From G965233625 sp965233625 (lineage in GTDB: Bacteria > Planctomycetota > Planctomycetia > Pirellulales > Pirellulaceae), in the NCBI GenBank assembly GCA_965233625.1, contig OZ247499.1:6510001-6574000 (forward strand): DNA of 64,000 nucleotides, read 5' to 3'. The notes below the pieces were generated by a model that was not told the DNA's origin, searched no databases, and saw only the letters and a program-made list of their open reading frames with translations. Position numbers and translations under genes: made by a program. Position 1 is the stretch's first letter. Every line of letters starts with the position of its first letter. Of the stretch, positions 18,584-26,575 are shown one piece after another.

Positions 18584-19252
18584 TTAACCATGCTGACCGT
18601 AGTCAACGGCGGTTCCCTGAATCCAAGCCAAAAAGTCGGATTGTGCGCCTCTAAATCGCTCTGAATCGCAAAGTAACTTCTTCGTCTCAATCGCCGGTAT
18701 AAAGCCAATGTCTGTGACCGGGTCACCATGCACATCAATGCCCAGCACGCGGCCTGAGTTGGGGAATCGAATCAGACTGAATTTGTTGCTGGGGAATCCA
18801 ATGAGACGATGGCTGAAGTATTCGTGCGTAGCATCGCAAACCAGGCCTGGCGTTCCGTAAATTGCCGGGTGTTCAAGCCATTGTCCGTGTAGCAGAAGTA
18901 ATTCGCCGCCACCCAAAGCGAATAGGTAGGCAGGTGATGAATTGTTAATCGCATCAATCAATTCAACCCGTTCTGGCTCGACTGAAAGAATTTCAACCCG
19001 GTTTGCTCTCACGTCGAGAGTTGCCCGGTCTTTGAAATATTTTTCATCACGCAAATATCCCGCCAAAAACCAGATGTAGAACGGCAGGGAAAGCACCGCA
19101 CCACCCAGAGAGATTTCGCACCACATATCGGGCGCCAATAACGAAGCGACCAGATAGCTCAACCCAGCGAACATAACAGCTATACCACCACCAACTATGA
19201 TGGTGATGCATCCGACGGCGCCCCAATTGGTTCGCGAGAGGTTGGATGCCAT
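18584..19252 (-). CDS. Hypothetical membrane protein
   Basis: A 222-residue protein from the ATG at 19250-19252, chosen because GAGGAG lies six bases upstream; a GTG at 19297 would add 15 residues. Two hydrophobic segments occur near the N-terminus (about 15-40 and 45-70), followed by a soluble domain with mixed alpha/beta character (VEILSVEPERVELIDAIN..., AYLFALGGGELLLLHGQWLE). I do not recognise it. Genes of similar layout often have a membrane anchor and cytoplasmic tail. It converges on the hydrolase with abutting stop codons. Confidence 0.65.
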   Translation of the reverse strand: MASNLSRTNWGAVGCITIIVGGGIAVMFAGLSYLVASLLAPDMWCEISLGGAVLSLPFYIWFLAGYLRDEKYFKDRATLDVRANRVEILSVEPERVELIDAINNSSPAYLFALGGGELLLLHGQWLEHPAIYGTPGLVCDATHEYFSHRLIGFPSNKFSLIRFPNSGRVLGIDVHGDPVTDIGFIPAIETKKLLCDSERFRGAQSDFLAWIQGTAVDYGQHG

Positions 19253-19497
19253 TTCCAGCTCCTCACGCGTGGCGGGACGAGTAGATTCTTCGAACACGTT
19301 TCAACTCATAACCCATTCTCATTCGTAGATGTGAGCGGAGACTTTCAGCATGTTATTCGATCTCTAATCCCGTGCGCAGGCGTTAGTTGATTCGTTTAGT
19401 TCATCTGCCAGGAATTTCATTGGTTTCTTCCCGGAATAGCTCTATGCTGAACGGTGGAACAGCTTGTACCAGACAGGTCTAAACGGTTGACTTATTC

Positions 19498-20289
19498 ATG
19501 AAGACCCTGATCCTCCATTTCGCGATTTTTGCATGCTGCACTTCGTCGTTGTTTGGGCAGAACCTGCCTGAGAAGGATGTCGAAGCGGCCCGGCGGTGGG
19601 CGACAGAAAAGCTGAAAAAGGCGGACTCTTATCAACCGCCGGTCTGGCGAGGCAGACACCTGCCGCTCAGGCAGCCCTTAGAATGCCTGGTGCTCTACAA
19701 CATGTCGGTCACCGACGAAGAACTCAAGCACCTGCGGGCGTTCCCCAAGCTTAAGAAATTAACTGTGTGCGGTAAGGGCATTACCGATGAAGGGCTAAAA
19801 CACCTTTTGTCGTTGAAGGAGCTGGAGTGGCTTGTTCTGCAAGGCACTAGCATCACCGATGCGGGTATGAAAGATATTGCCAAGCTCACAAGCCTGCAAA
19901 AACTGGGGCTGGATGGTGCGAAACTGAGCGCTGATGGAATCAAGGAACTTGCCGCCCTTCCGAAGCTCCAGCGACTTTCCCTTGAGGGCGCGGCGATTAC
20001 CAACGAAGCTCTCAAGCCTGTTCCGGGGATGAGGGAGTTGCAGGTCTTGAATTTACGCCGGACGGGGATTTCTGATGACGGCATGCGCCATCTGGCAGTG
20101 ACGCCCAAGCTTCAAGAACTGATCGTGCAGCAGACACCCGTAACGGGCAAAGGACTGCAGCATCTTGCCGCCTGTAAATCTCTTGAAAGCGTCTATTGCT
20201 GGGGCGCTGCTGGAGTCACCGTGGAGGACATTCAACGGCTCAAGCTGATCATGCCAAATTGCGATGTCACTAAGACCCTCATTGAATAA
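19498..20289 (+). CDS. Secreted leucine-rich-repeat protein
   Basis: A 263-residue exported protein with signal peptide MKTLILHFAIFACCTSSLFG. From about residue 60 it has roughly seven LRR units of the pattern LxxLxLxxTxITDxGLKHL (for example LEWLVLQGTSITDAGMKDIAKL, shortened here by family convention). It is a likely protein-interaction module at the cell surface. It shares repeat style with the LRR proteins at 20361-22004 and 45543-46832. The former follows 71 bases downstream on the same strand and may be co-transcribed. Confidence 0.82.
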   Translation: MKTLILHFAIFACCTSSLFGQNLPEKDVEAARRWATEKLKKADSYQPPVWRGRHLPLRQPLECLVLYNMSVTDEELKHLRAFPKLKKLTVCGKGITDEGLKHLLSLKELEWLVLQGTSITDAGMKDIAKLTSLQKLGLDGAKLSADGIKELAALPKLQRLSLEGAAITNEALKPVPGMRELQVLNLRRTGISDDGMRHLAVTPKLQELIVQQTPVTGKGLQHLAACKSLESVYCWGAAGVTVEDIQRLKLIMPNCDVTKTLIE

Positions 20290-20360
20290 ATCCGGCATAC
20301 ACCTGAACCGCGTGGAGTAGTTCGAATTGCCAGCGCCTGGAAAGGGAAGCGAGGATTGCG

Positions 20361-22004
20361 ATGGTGCGATGCGAGGGATTTCTTGGGTGTACGTTGTACT
20401 GGCTGACGCTCCCGCTGTTGATTCTGGGAGTGCTGCTGACCGATGTGAGTCTGTACGCATTTAAGCCGGTTGCCGCCGCTAAACGCTCGTGGGGGCCGGA
20501 GCAGTTGACCGGTCCGCCGGATACGCCTGCGGCGGGTGACCAGTCAACGGCGTGGGCGTCGCAGACGCAGGACGGACAGCCGGAATGGCTGTTGCTTGAA
20601 TATGCAGTCGCGGTCCAGCCACGCTGCGTGCTGGTTTACGAAACGTACAATCCCGGCGCCTTACAGAGCATCGCGGTGATTAAGCCCGATGGCAGTGAGC
20701 AGCAGGTGTGGACCGGCGCGGACCCGGTGCGGCCGGGGCAGGGCAAGGGTGTTTCGGCCGTTGCCATTCAAACCGCTTTCAAAGTGAAACGGGTGAAGCT
20801 TTATTTAGACTCGCCTGCCGTGCAAGGCTGGAATGAAATCGACGCGGTCGGGCTACAAGACACCACCGGCGCCACGCATTGGGTGGTGAAGGCCGAGGCC
20901 AGCAGCACCTACGCAAGCCGCGGAAATAATCCTGTCTTGCCGCAACCGCCCATCGCGCCACCGCAGGCGGACAAGCCACCGCAGCAGCCCCGCAAAAATA
21001 AACCGCCGCAGAAGAACGCTCTGACGCCAGAAGCGATTGAAGCGTTGCAGCTCGCGCTTACCCGTTCCCGTGCGGCGCTACAGGTTGAACGCATGAGAGC
21101 CAACCAGTTGCAGTCTCAGAATCAATCACTGTCCGCAGAGGTTGCCAGGCTGAACGCGACTTTGCAGCAGACGCAGCGGGAATTAGCAAAGTTGAAGCAA
21201 AGCCGCCCCTCTGCATCGCAGATCGAGGTCCGCAAGCTCATTCTGCAATTGCAGGACAATCGCTTCGCGCAGCGTGAAGCGGCCACCACGGCTCTCATCC
21301 GGTTAGGTAGAGATGCATTAGGCGAAGTCGCAGCCGAAATCACCCACGCAGATCTGGAGGTGCGAACGCGTGTGCAGCGGATTCTCTCCGCCTGGATTCA
21401 GCCGGATGACGAAGAACTGTCACTGGCGACGTTAAGCATTCTGGAGAAGATGGCCGAAAGCAGGGAGCCGGCCCGCAAATCCCGTGCACGCGAAATTCTT
21501 GCCCGGCACCGTGACTTCACCATTCACCTAGAGCTGCAGACCGCGAATGTCCTGCAAAAAGCGGGCGCGTTTCTGACACGTGACGGCGAGGGAAGAATTA
21601 CGGGCTGCAACCTGGCAGCGTCGCGTTTAGCAGACAATCAACTTGCGGGTTTGAAAACACTGAAGAAGATCGAGCGTCTGGATTTAAGCGGCGCGAGTTT
21701 CGCCCTGGCTGAACTGAAGTGTCTTGCGGAGCTGAAGAAGCTGCGGCAGCTAACGCTGGTGCACACGGGTTTGACCAGCGATGACGTGGCAAAGCTTAAA
21801 CGCCTGACGCAGCTCGAAGCTCTCAATCTGACGGCGACCGCAGTGGATGATCGCAGCATGCCGCACTTAGCTGCGCTAAAGGGTGTAAAGCAGCTGAACA
21901 TCAGCGCAACTGGTTTTACCGCCGCGGGCGTTGCGGAACTGCGGAAGCGGATGCCGGCCACGGAAATTATTGCCAGCGTCGTTCAGCCAGCAGACGCGAA
22001 GTAA
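20361..22004 (+). CDS. Membrane-anchored galactose-binding-like / coiled-coil / HEAT / LRR fusion protein
   Basis: A 547-residue protein with ATG 20361 and a fair SD (GCGAGG). In order: N-terminal membrane segment or uncleaved signal (about 12-35); a discoidin-like beta domain (about 45-185, WGPEQLTGPPDTP... VKRVKLYLDSP..WNEIDAVGL); a Pro/Lys linker; a coiled coil (about 225-285); a HEAT-type module (IEVRKLILQLQDNRFAQREAATTAL..LEVRTRVQRILSAW, about 290-345) matching the one at 11203-12780; and LRR units to the end (about 400-540). This mosaic of extracellular interaction modules suggests a scaffold at the cell surface. No enzyme activity is evident. Confidence 0.78.
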   Translation: MVRCEGFLGCTLYWLTLPLLILGVLLTDVSLYAFKPVAAAKRSWGPEQLTGPPDTPAAGDQSTAWASQTQDGQPEWLLLEYAVAVQPRCVLVYETYNPGALQSIAVIKPDGSEQQVWTGADPVRPGQGKGVSAVAIQTAFKVKRVKLYLDSPAVQGWNEIDAVGLQDTTGATHWVVKAEASSTYASRGNNPVLPQPPIAPPQADKPPQQPRKNKPPQKNALTPEAIEALQLALTRSRAALQVERMRANQLQSQNQSLSAEVARLNATLQQTQRELAKLKQSRPSASQIEVRKLILQLQDNRFAQREAATTALIRLGRDALGEVAAEITHADLEVRTRVQRILSAWIQPDDEELSLATLSILEKMAESREPARKSRAREILARHRDFTIHLELQTANVLQKAGAFLTRDGEGRITGCNLAASRLADNQLAGLKTLKKIERLDLSGASFALAELKCLAELKKLRQLTLVHTGLTSDDVAKLKRLTQLEALNLTATAVDDRSMPHLAALKGVKQLNISATGFTAAGVAELRKRMPATEIIASVVQPADAK

Positions 22005-22009
22005 GCCGT

Positions 22010-23143
22010 TTAGAACAGCTGCGGTTGCTGCTGCGGCGGAGCGTCTTCGCCCCACATCCGTCTGGCTTCTTCAATCAGCCGGTGAATCCGTCCGTGGTCG
22101 TGCGCGCGGGTGCGGCCCGGCAGATTGCGTAGCCAGTGTGGCGGGATCGCATCGCGGCCGTAGAGCGCGCCCAGACACGCGCCGGTGATGGCGGCGACGG
22201 TGTCGTTGTCCTTCGTGTCATTCACGCTACGCACAACAGCTTCTTCAAAGCTATCGCCGTGTTTCATCAGGATGTATAGCACGCTGGGAATCGTCTCCAG
22301 CAGGTACGCGCCCGAGAGCCAGCCTTCGCAGGCGTCGACCGTGCTGCGGTTCTGCTGATAAGCAAGCGGCAGATATGCACTGACAAACCTTGACACCGTG
22401 CCTGCATAGTTGCGGTAAGAACCTCCACGCGGTTTGTAAACGGCGTCTCCTTCCAGCGGTGTTGCCAGTTGCACGTAACGCTGCACCCACCACTGCGGAT
22501 CAGGCGTGCGGTTCATCCCCAGCAGGTCCCATAGCATGGCGGTGAAGGCCAGGCAGGCTGCGTTCGAACCCGCTGCGTTGTGCGTCAGCATGCCGGCCAG
22601 TGCAGCATCGGCCCACAGCGCCGGCGAAGGCTGACGCAGATGGGGAACCAGGACCGGTGCGATCCGCATCAAGGCGCCGTTGCCAATAGAATCGACGCCG
22701 CATTGCTGCCACGGTTTGCCGGCCCGGAAGTTTTCTGTGAATTCGCGGAACGTGCGGCCGCCTTGCACAATCTCGTCACGGCGGTTGCTGAAGGTCCGCG
22801 AGAGCTCGGCCGGAACGATGCCGTCGTGCCGCAGTTGATGCTCCAGCGTCCAGAACGCCATCTGCGTGTCATCTGACGGGTAGCCCTTGCCGGTGGCGCC
22901 GAGAATACCGGGCAGATAATCGCGGATTTCGCCATACAACGCGTGCCGCCGCGCCGGCGTTTTACTTTCGGAACTGTTGCCCAGAGCGTCGCCCACCGCC
23001 AGACCAAGCAGCATGCCTTCGACTTTATCGAAGGAAAAGTCGCGGGGCAGGGGGGGCGGCGCGGTGGTGAGAAGCGGGCTGGGATGCATGCGGATCTGCT
23101 GGTTCTGAAACAGATCATCCACAAGCCGCCGGTTCTCAATCAT
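22010..23143 (-). CDS. ADP-ribosylglycohydrolase family protein
   Basis: A 377-residue cytoplasmic protein of the DraG/ARH family, which removes ADP-ribose from proteins or small molecules using two magnesium ions. Both metal motifs are present: S90-D91-D92-T93 after GKGYP and D312-N-D314-T315 before VAAITGACLGALYG. The typical opening VEGMLLGLAVGDALG (41-55) is also there. The first 40 residues are an extra Pro-rich tail. It converges on the LRR fusion gene (5 bases between stops) and is divergent from the DJ-1 fusion. No ADP-ribosyltransferase or macrodomain gene is visible in the window, so the target is unknown. Confidence 0.9.
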   Translation of the reverse strand: MIENRRLVDDLFQNQQIRMHPSPLLTTAPPPLPRDFSFDKVEGMLLGLAVGDALGNSSESKTPARRHALYGEIRDYLPGILGATGKGYPSDDTQMAFWTLEHQLRHDGIVPAELSRTFSNRRDEIVQGGRTFREFTENFRAGKPWQQCGVDSIGNGALMRIAPVLVPHLRQPSPALWADAALAGMLTHNAAGSNAACLAFTAMLWDLLGMNRTPDPQWWVQRYVQLATPLEGDAVYKPRGGSYRNYAGTVSRFVSAYLPLAYQQNRSTVDACEGWLSGAYLLETIPSVLYILMKHGDSFEEAVVRSVNDTKDNDTVAAITGACLGALYGRDAIPPHWLRNLPGRTRAHDHGRIHRLIEEARRMWGEDAPPQQQPQLF

Positions 23144-23268
23144 GCGAATTCCCGCGGCGGAAAGCCGGTCAGTACGAACGCGAACCGCGCAGAATTCTGT
23201 ACGGAATTTCAGCGCAAGGTATAAATAACGTAGCAGGCAATATAAACCGGATCAGAGAGTTTCACACA

Positions 23269-24696
23269 ATGCAAAACTTCAACATGCGAGGCAGCTTCGT
23301 GGGCAAACGGAGCCAGGCGTTCTTCAGGGCGGTTCCGCGGGCGTTGCTCATGGCAGTTCTGTGCGCCATGCCAGCGGTCGTTCACGGCGAAACGGGATGG
23401 ACCAATCTGCTGGACAAAGTGGACACCAACCGGAACGCGGTAGCGGGCGACTGGACAAAAACGGACGGCTCCTTAGCGGTGAACGCGACCCAGAGCGCGC
23501 GGATCTCGCTGCCGTTTCAGCCGCAGAGTGAATACGATTTCCGTGTGAAGTTCACCCGCACCAGCGGCGTGCATTCGATTGCCTTGTTCTTCGTGACGGC
23601 AAGCGGCCCGGCGTCCTTTGAGATCGATGCCTGGGGCGAACATCTGGCCGGCATTCAGGACATCAATGGTCGCGACATCCGTAGCAACGCCACACGCAGC
23701 ACGGGGCATACGCTGGAGAACGGGAAGACTTACACCGCGCTGGTCGAAGTCCGCAGAGACACGGTAAAAACGTACCTGGACGGCAAGCTGATTACGACGC
23801 TGAAAACGGCGGATACGCGGCTATCGATTCCCGCGGTGTGGCGGATGCCCGATGCGAAGTCGCTGGGGCTGGGCGCGTATAGCGCGGCAACAACCTTTCA
23901 TTCCGCCGAAGTTCGCACCCGCGCGGCTGGTCAGCCGTTAGCCAGTACGCCATCGACCCGGCCAGAACCAATAACCCAGCCGTCGCCAAAGCCCACGCCT
24001 GGCACTCAGCCTGTGCTCGTCGCGGGAAAACGCGTGCTGCTGGTGATTGCGAATGAGGACTTTTTCTATCGCGAATATGCCGAACCACTGCGGGAGCTGC
24101 AGCGGGCCGGCATTACCGTCGATGTGGCTGCTGGCCGTAAAGCGATGTGCACGCCGCATCCGAATTCAGGCCAGAGCGGCAGCGGCGCGGTGATGCCCGA
24201 TCTGGCCCTGGCCGATGCGAAGGCTTCGCAGTACGACGCGATTATGTTTTCAGGCGGTTGGGGCTCTTCCATGTACCAGTATGCCTTCCGCGGCAGCTAC
24301 GACAAACGCGCCTACAACGGCAATCCTCAGACCAAAGCGGTCGTCAACCGCTTGTTGAACGACTTTGTGAGCCAGAAGAAGATTGTCGGCGCCTTGTGCC
24401 ATGGCGTGTCCGTGCTGGCCTGGGCGCGGGTGGATGGCAAGAGCATTCTGGCCGGTCGCCGCGCCGTCGGTTCGCCCCGGCAAAGCCCATCGGGTGTTTA
24501 CAACGGCAGACGCGGGCAGCCGCTTTCCCGCTGGAACGCCGAGACGAATGGCGCAAGGCTTAGTCCCGCGCGGTCGATGGGCAACCCCAGCACTTCGGCT
24601 GACGATGTGCTGGTGGATGGAAATCTGATTACTGGCGAAGATGACAATTCCGCCACTCTGTTCGGCGCTACGCTGGCCCGCATGCTGGCGAAGTAA
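23269..24696 (+). CDS. Secreted jelly-roll / DJ-1-PfpI fusion protein
   Basis: A 475-residue protein. The signal peptide (about 1-40) ends near VVHGE. Residues about 42-217 form a concanavalin-like beta-sandwich (YDFRVKFTRTSGVHSIALFF, SLGLGAYSAATTFHSAEVR). A Pro/Thr linker (222-250) leads to a DJ-1/PfpI domain (about 253-475). The DJ-1 nucleophile elbow is intact: C377-H378 in GALCHGVSVLAW. An acidic partner residue near E263 in NEDFFYREY is plausible. DJ-1/PfpI proteins include glyoxalases, deglycase-like enzymes and amidotransferase-like proteins; I cannot assign the reaction. Exported DJ-1 domains joined to a carbohydrate-type fold are unusual. Confidence 0.8.
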   Translation: MQNFNMRGSFVGKRSQAFFRAVPRALLMAVLCAMPAVVHGETGWTNLLDKVDTNRNAVAGDWTKTDGSLAVNATQSARISLPFQPQSEYDFRVKFTRTSGVHSIALFFVTASGPASFEIDAWGEHLAGIQDINGRDIRSNATRSTGHTLENGKTYTALVEVRRDTVKTYLDGKLITTLKTADTRLSIPAVWRMPDAKSLGLGAYSAATTFHSAEVRTRAAGQPLASTPSTRPEPITQPSPKPTPGTQPVLVAGKRVLLVIANEDFFYREYAEPLRELQRAGITVDVAAGRKAMCTPHPNSGQSGSGAVMPDLALADAKASQYDAIMFSGGWGSSMYQYAFRGSYDKRAYNGNPQTKAVVNRLLNDFVSQKKIVGALCHGVSVLAWARVDGKSILAGRRAVGSPRQSPSGVYNGRRGQPLSRWNAETNGARLSPARSMGNPSTSADDVLVDGNLITGEDDNSATLFGATLARMLAK

Positions 24697-24701
24697 CGCG
24701 G

Positions 24702-25199
24702 TTACTCGATACCGAGTTCGCGCGGGATGTACAGATCTTTCAGATCGCCGCGCACGATGGAATCGAATTCAATCCAACGCTCGATAGGTAGCTCGAAGTG
24801 CGCCAGGGCGGCTGTTGGCATCATGTGCGACCCACCACTGAGATGGCCGACGAGGTGCTCCAGACCCGGATTATGCCCGACCATCATGACGCAGTTGATG
24901 GCGTCGTCCAGGTTGGCAGCCGCCTCGATATACATCTCCCCCGGCGCCAGGTAGAGGTCGTCCTCAAAGACGACTTGCCCTTCATACAGCGAACCAGCGA
25001 CCAGTAAGTGCACCGTTTCTTTCGCGCGCACGGCGCTGGAACTGACAATCAGATCCGGCAGCAGGTCGTTATCGGCCAGCATCTTGCCCATTGCCGGCGC
25101 CGTGCGTTTACCTCGCTTATTCAAAGGCCGGTCGTAGTCCGCCTGACCGGCTTCCTTCCAGCTTGACTTGGCATGCCGGAGAATCATCAAGGTTTTCAT
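24702..25199 (-). CDS. sixA: Phosphohistidine phosphatase SixA-type
   Basis: A 165-residue single-domain histidine phosphatase. The catalytic motif LRHAKS (H9) is at the N-terminus and the second histidine is in MVGHNPGLEHLVGHL. SixA removes phosphate from phosphohistidine, for example in phosphorelay or phosphotransfer proteins; the length matches SixA. ATG at 25197-25199. It lies 59 bases downstream of the DAHP synthase gene on the same strand, so it may share its transcript and hence its attenuator control. It converges on the DJ-1 fusion, with 5 bases between stops. Confidence 0.88.
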   Translation of the reverse strand: MKTLMILRHAKSSWKEAGQADYDRPLNKRGKRTAPAMGKMLADNDLLPDLIVSSSAVRAKETVHLLVAGSLYEGQVVFEDDLYLAPGEMYIEAAANLDDAINCVMMVGHNPGLEHLVGHLSGGSHMMPTAALAHFELPIERWIEFDSIVRGDLKDLYIPRELGIE

Positions 25200-25258
25200 A
25201 CGCGTTCCAGAATAGGGGCTTACAACGGCTGCTGGCAGTATATCCGGTTACCGGCGGA

Positions 25259-26281
25259 TTACAGCGTGTTGATTTCTTTGCCCAGCGCGGTGGCCACTTT
25301 GCGGCACTGCTGCATGGTTTCTTCAAACTGGTCGAAACGCAGCGACTGATAGCCATCGCTCATGGCGTTTTCCGGATCGGGATGCACCTCAATGATCAGC
25401 CCGTCGGCGCCGGCGGCGATGGCGGCGGCGGACATGCTGGGCACCATGTAGGCGTGGCCGGTGCCATGGCTGGGATCAATCACCACGGGTAGGTGAGTTT
25501 TGCGTTGCAGGTAAGCAACCGACGCTAAAGGCAGCGTGAAACGTGTATGCGATTCGAAGGTGCGGATGCCGCGTTCGCACAGCATGACGTTGGGGTTACC
25601 TTCGTTCAGGATGTACTCGGCAGCCAGTAGAAGTTCGTCCATCGTGGCGCTGGCGCCGCGTTTGAGCAGCACGGCGTTGCGGGTGTTTCCGACGGCTTCC
25701 AGCAGCCGGTAATTCTGCATGTTGCGGGCGCCGATCTGTAGCACGTCCGCGTAGCTGGCGACCAGGTCTACATCTTCGGTGCTCATGACTTCGGTCACCA
25801 CGGCCAGGCCGGTTTCTTCGCGGGCGGCCGCCAGCAGTTTCAGGCCTTCTTCCTTCATCCCCTGGAAGCTGTAAGGGCTGGTGCGTGGTTTGAACGCGCC
25901 GCCACGCAGGGCCGTAGCACCGGCCGCTTTGATCGCGCGGGCGGCGGACATTAACTGTTCTTCGCTCTCGACGCTGCACGGACCGGCAATCACACCTGTC
26001 TTACCGGCGCCAATGCGAAGGCTGCCCGCCTGCACTTCGGTGGGCGTTGGTTTCACTTCGCGGCTGGCAATCTTATAAGGCGCCAGAATCGGCACGACCT
26101 CAGAGACGCCGGGGCTGCTTTCCAGTGATTGTTTGGTCTGCGCCCGCTTCTCGCCGATGGCGGCTATGACGGTGCGTTCGGTGCCGACGATGGTGTGCGA
26201 CTTCAGGCCCATGCCTTCGATTTTCTGAACCATGTGTTCCACTTGTTCCTGACTAGCGTTTTTTTCCATGACAACAATCAT
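25259..26281 (-). CDS. aroF: 3-deoxy-7-phosphoheptulonate (DAHP) synthase with ACT-like N-terminal domain
   Basis: A 340-residue enzyme of the shikimate pathway that condenses phosphoenolpyruvate and erythrose-4-phosphate. The N-terminal 80 residues (MIVVMEKNASQEQVEHMVQK...) are the ferredoxin/ACT-like regulatory domain of the AroF-I-beta type; the barrel follows. Active-site motifs include GPCSVES (metal Cys), GGAFKPRTSPYSFQG, VVIDPSHGTGH and EVHPDPENAMSDG. The ATG at 26279-26281 begins the family's normal N-terminus and has GGAGAG upstream; a frame extension to 26353 is rejected because it would read through the terminator. Transcription appears controlled by a leader-peptide attenuator at 26331-26470. 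Confidence 0.93.
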   Translation of the reverse strand: MIVVMEKNASQEQVEHMVQKIEGMGLKSHTIVGTERTVIAAIGEKRAQTKQSLESSPGVSEVVPILAPYKIASREVKPTPTEVQAGSLRIGAGKTGVIAGPCSVESEEQLMSAARAIKAAGATALRGGAFKPRTSPYSFQGMKEEGLKLLAAAREETGLAVVTEVMSTEDVDLVASYADVLQIGARNMQNYRLLEAVGNTRNAVLLKRGASATMDELLLAAEYILNEGNPNVMLCERGIRTFESHTRFTLPLASVAYLQRKTHLPVVIDPSHGTGHAYMVPSMSAAAIAAGADGLIIEVHPDPENAMSDGYQSLRFDQFEETMQQCRKVATALGKEINTL

Positions 26282-26330
26282 TGCGAAGCTCTCCGGCCGT
26301 GTTTTGATAGGGTGTTCTGGTTGGTTCAAC

Positions 26331-26369
26331 AAAAAAACCCCGGGGCCGACCACAGGCTCCGGGGTTTGG
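26331..26369 (-). terminator. Attenuator terminator hairpin upstream of aroF
   Basis: On the minus strand, AAACCCCGG pairs with CCGGGGTTT (9 bp), plus three further pairs after one mismatch, with a 7-base loop, followed directly by seven Ts (26331-26337). It is a strong intrinsic terminator oriented towards aroF and ends 49 bases before the aroF start codon, where a simple end-of-gene terminator would make no sense. Confidence 0.85.
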
Positions 26370-26433
26370 ATTGTACGTTTGATGCAGTTGATTTCTGCTT
26401 ACGCAACAGCTCCAAGCCCTCGGAGAGGGTTGG
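26355..26433 (-). promoter_or_regulatory. Attenuator pairing segments 1, 2 and 3
   Basis: Segment 1 CCAACCCTC (26425-26433) pairs with segment 2 GAGGGCTTGG (26412-26421) over 9 bp with one bulge and a 3-base loop. Segment 2 can instead pair with CCAAACCCC of segment 3 (26361-26369), which is the left arm of the terminator. The two foldings exclude each other. Stalling at the aromatic codons just before segment 1 would favour 2:3 and read-through; normal translation to the stop codon would cover segment 2 and allow the terminator. Confidence 0.75.
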
Positions 26434-26470
26434 TAAAGTTGCGCCAGAAGTAGCAGTAAATCGCGTGCAT
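26399..26470 (-). CDS. Aromatic-rich leader peptide of the aroF attenuator
   Basis: A 23-codon frame from ATG 26468-26470 to TAA 26399-26401. The peptide begins MHAIYCYFWRNF and so has Tyr, Tyr, Phe, Trp and Phe within eight residues; the remainder (TNPLRGLGAVA) is encoded by hairpin segments 1 and 2. A leader peptide sensing charged tRNAs for the end products of the shikimate pathway fits its position upstream of DAHP synthase. No SD precedes the ATG. A CTG at 26498-26500, eight bases after GGGG, would give a 33-residue peptide with two further Tyr. A 157-codon reading of the same frame is not credible as a protein. Confidence 0.75.
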   Translation of the reverse strand: MHAIYCYFWRNFTNPLRGLGAVA

Positions 26471-26525
26471 GATGTGTAGATAGTAGGCACACGCCGTCAG
26501 CGTTGCAACCCCTTTGCGGCCACAT

Positions 26526-26555
26526 GTTATGATGAAGCCGTAGATTCTCTGACAA
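26526..26555 (-). promoter_or_regulatory. Probable aroF promoter
   Basis: On the minus strand TTGTCA (26550-26555), 18 bases, CATAAC (26526-26531). Transcription would start about 50 bases before the leader-peptide ATG, as expected for an attenuated leader. It lies in the short divergent region shared with the esterase gene. Confidence 0.5.
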
Positions 26556-26575
26556 TTAACGCGACGACTTCCTTG

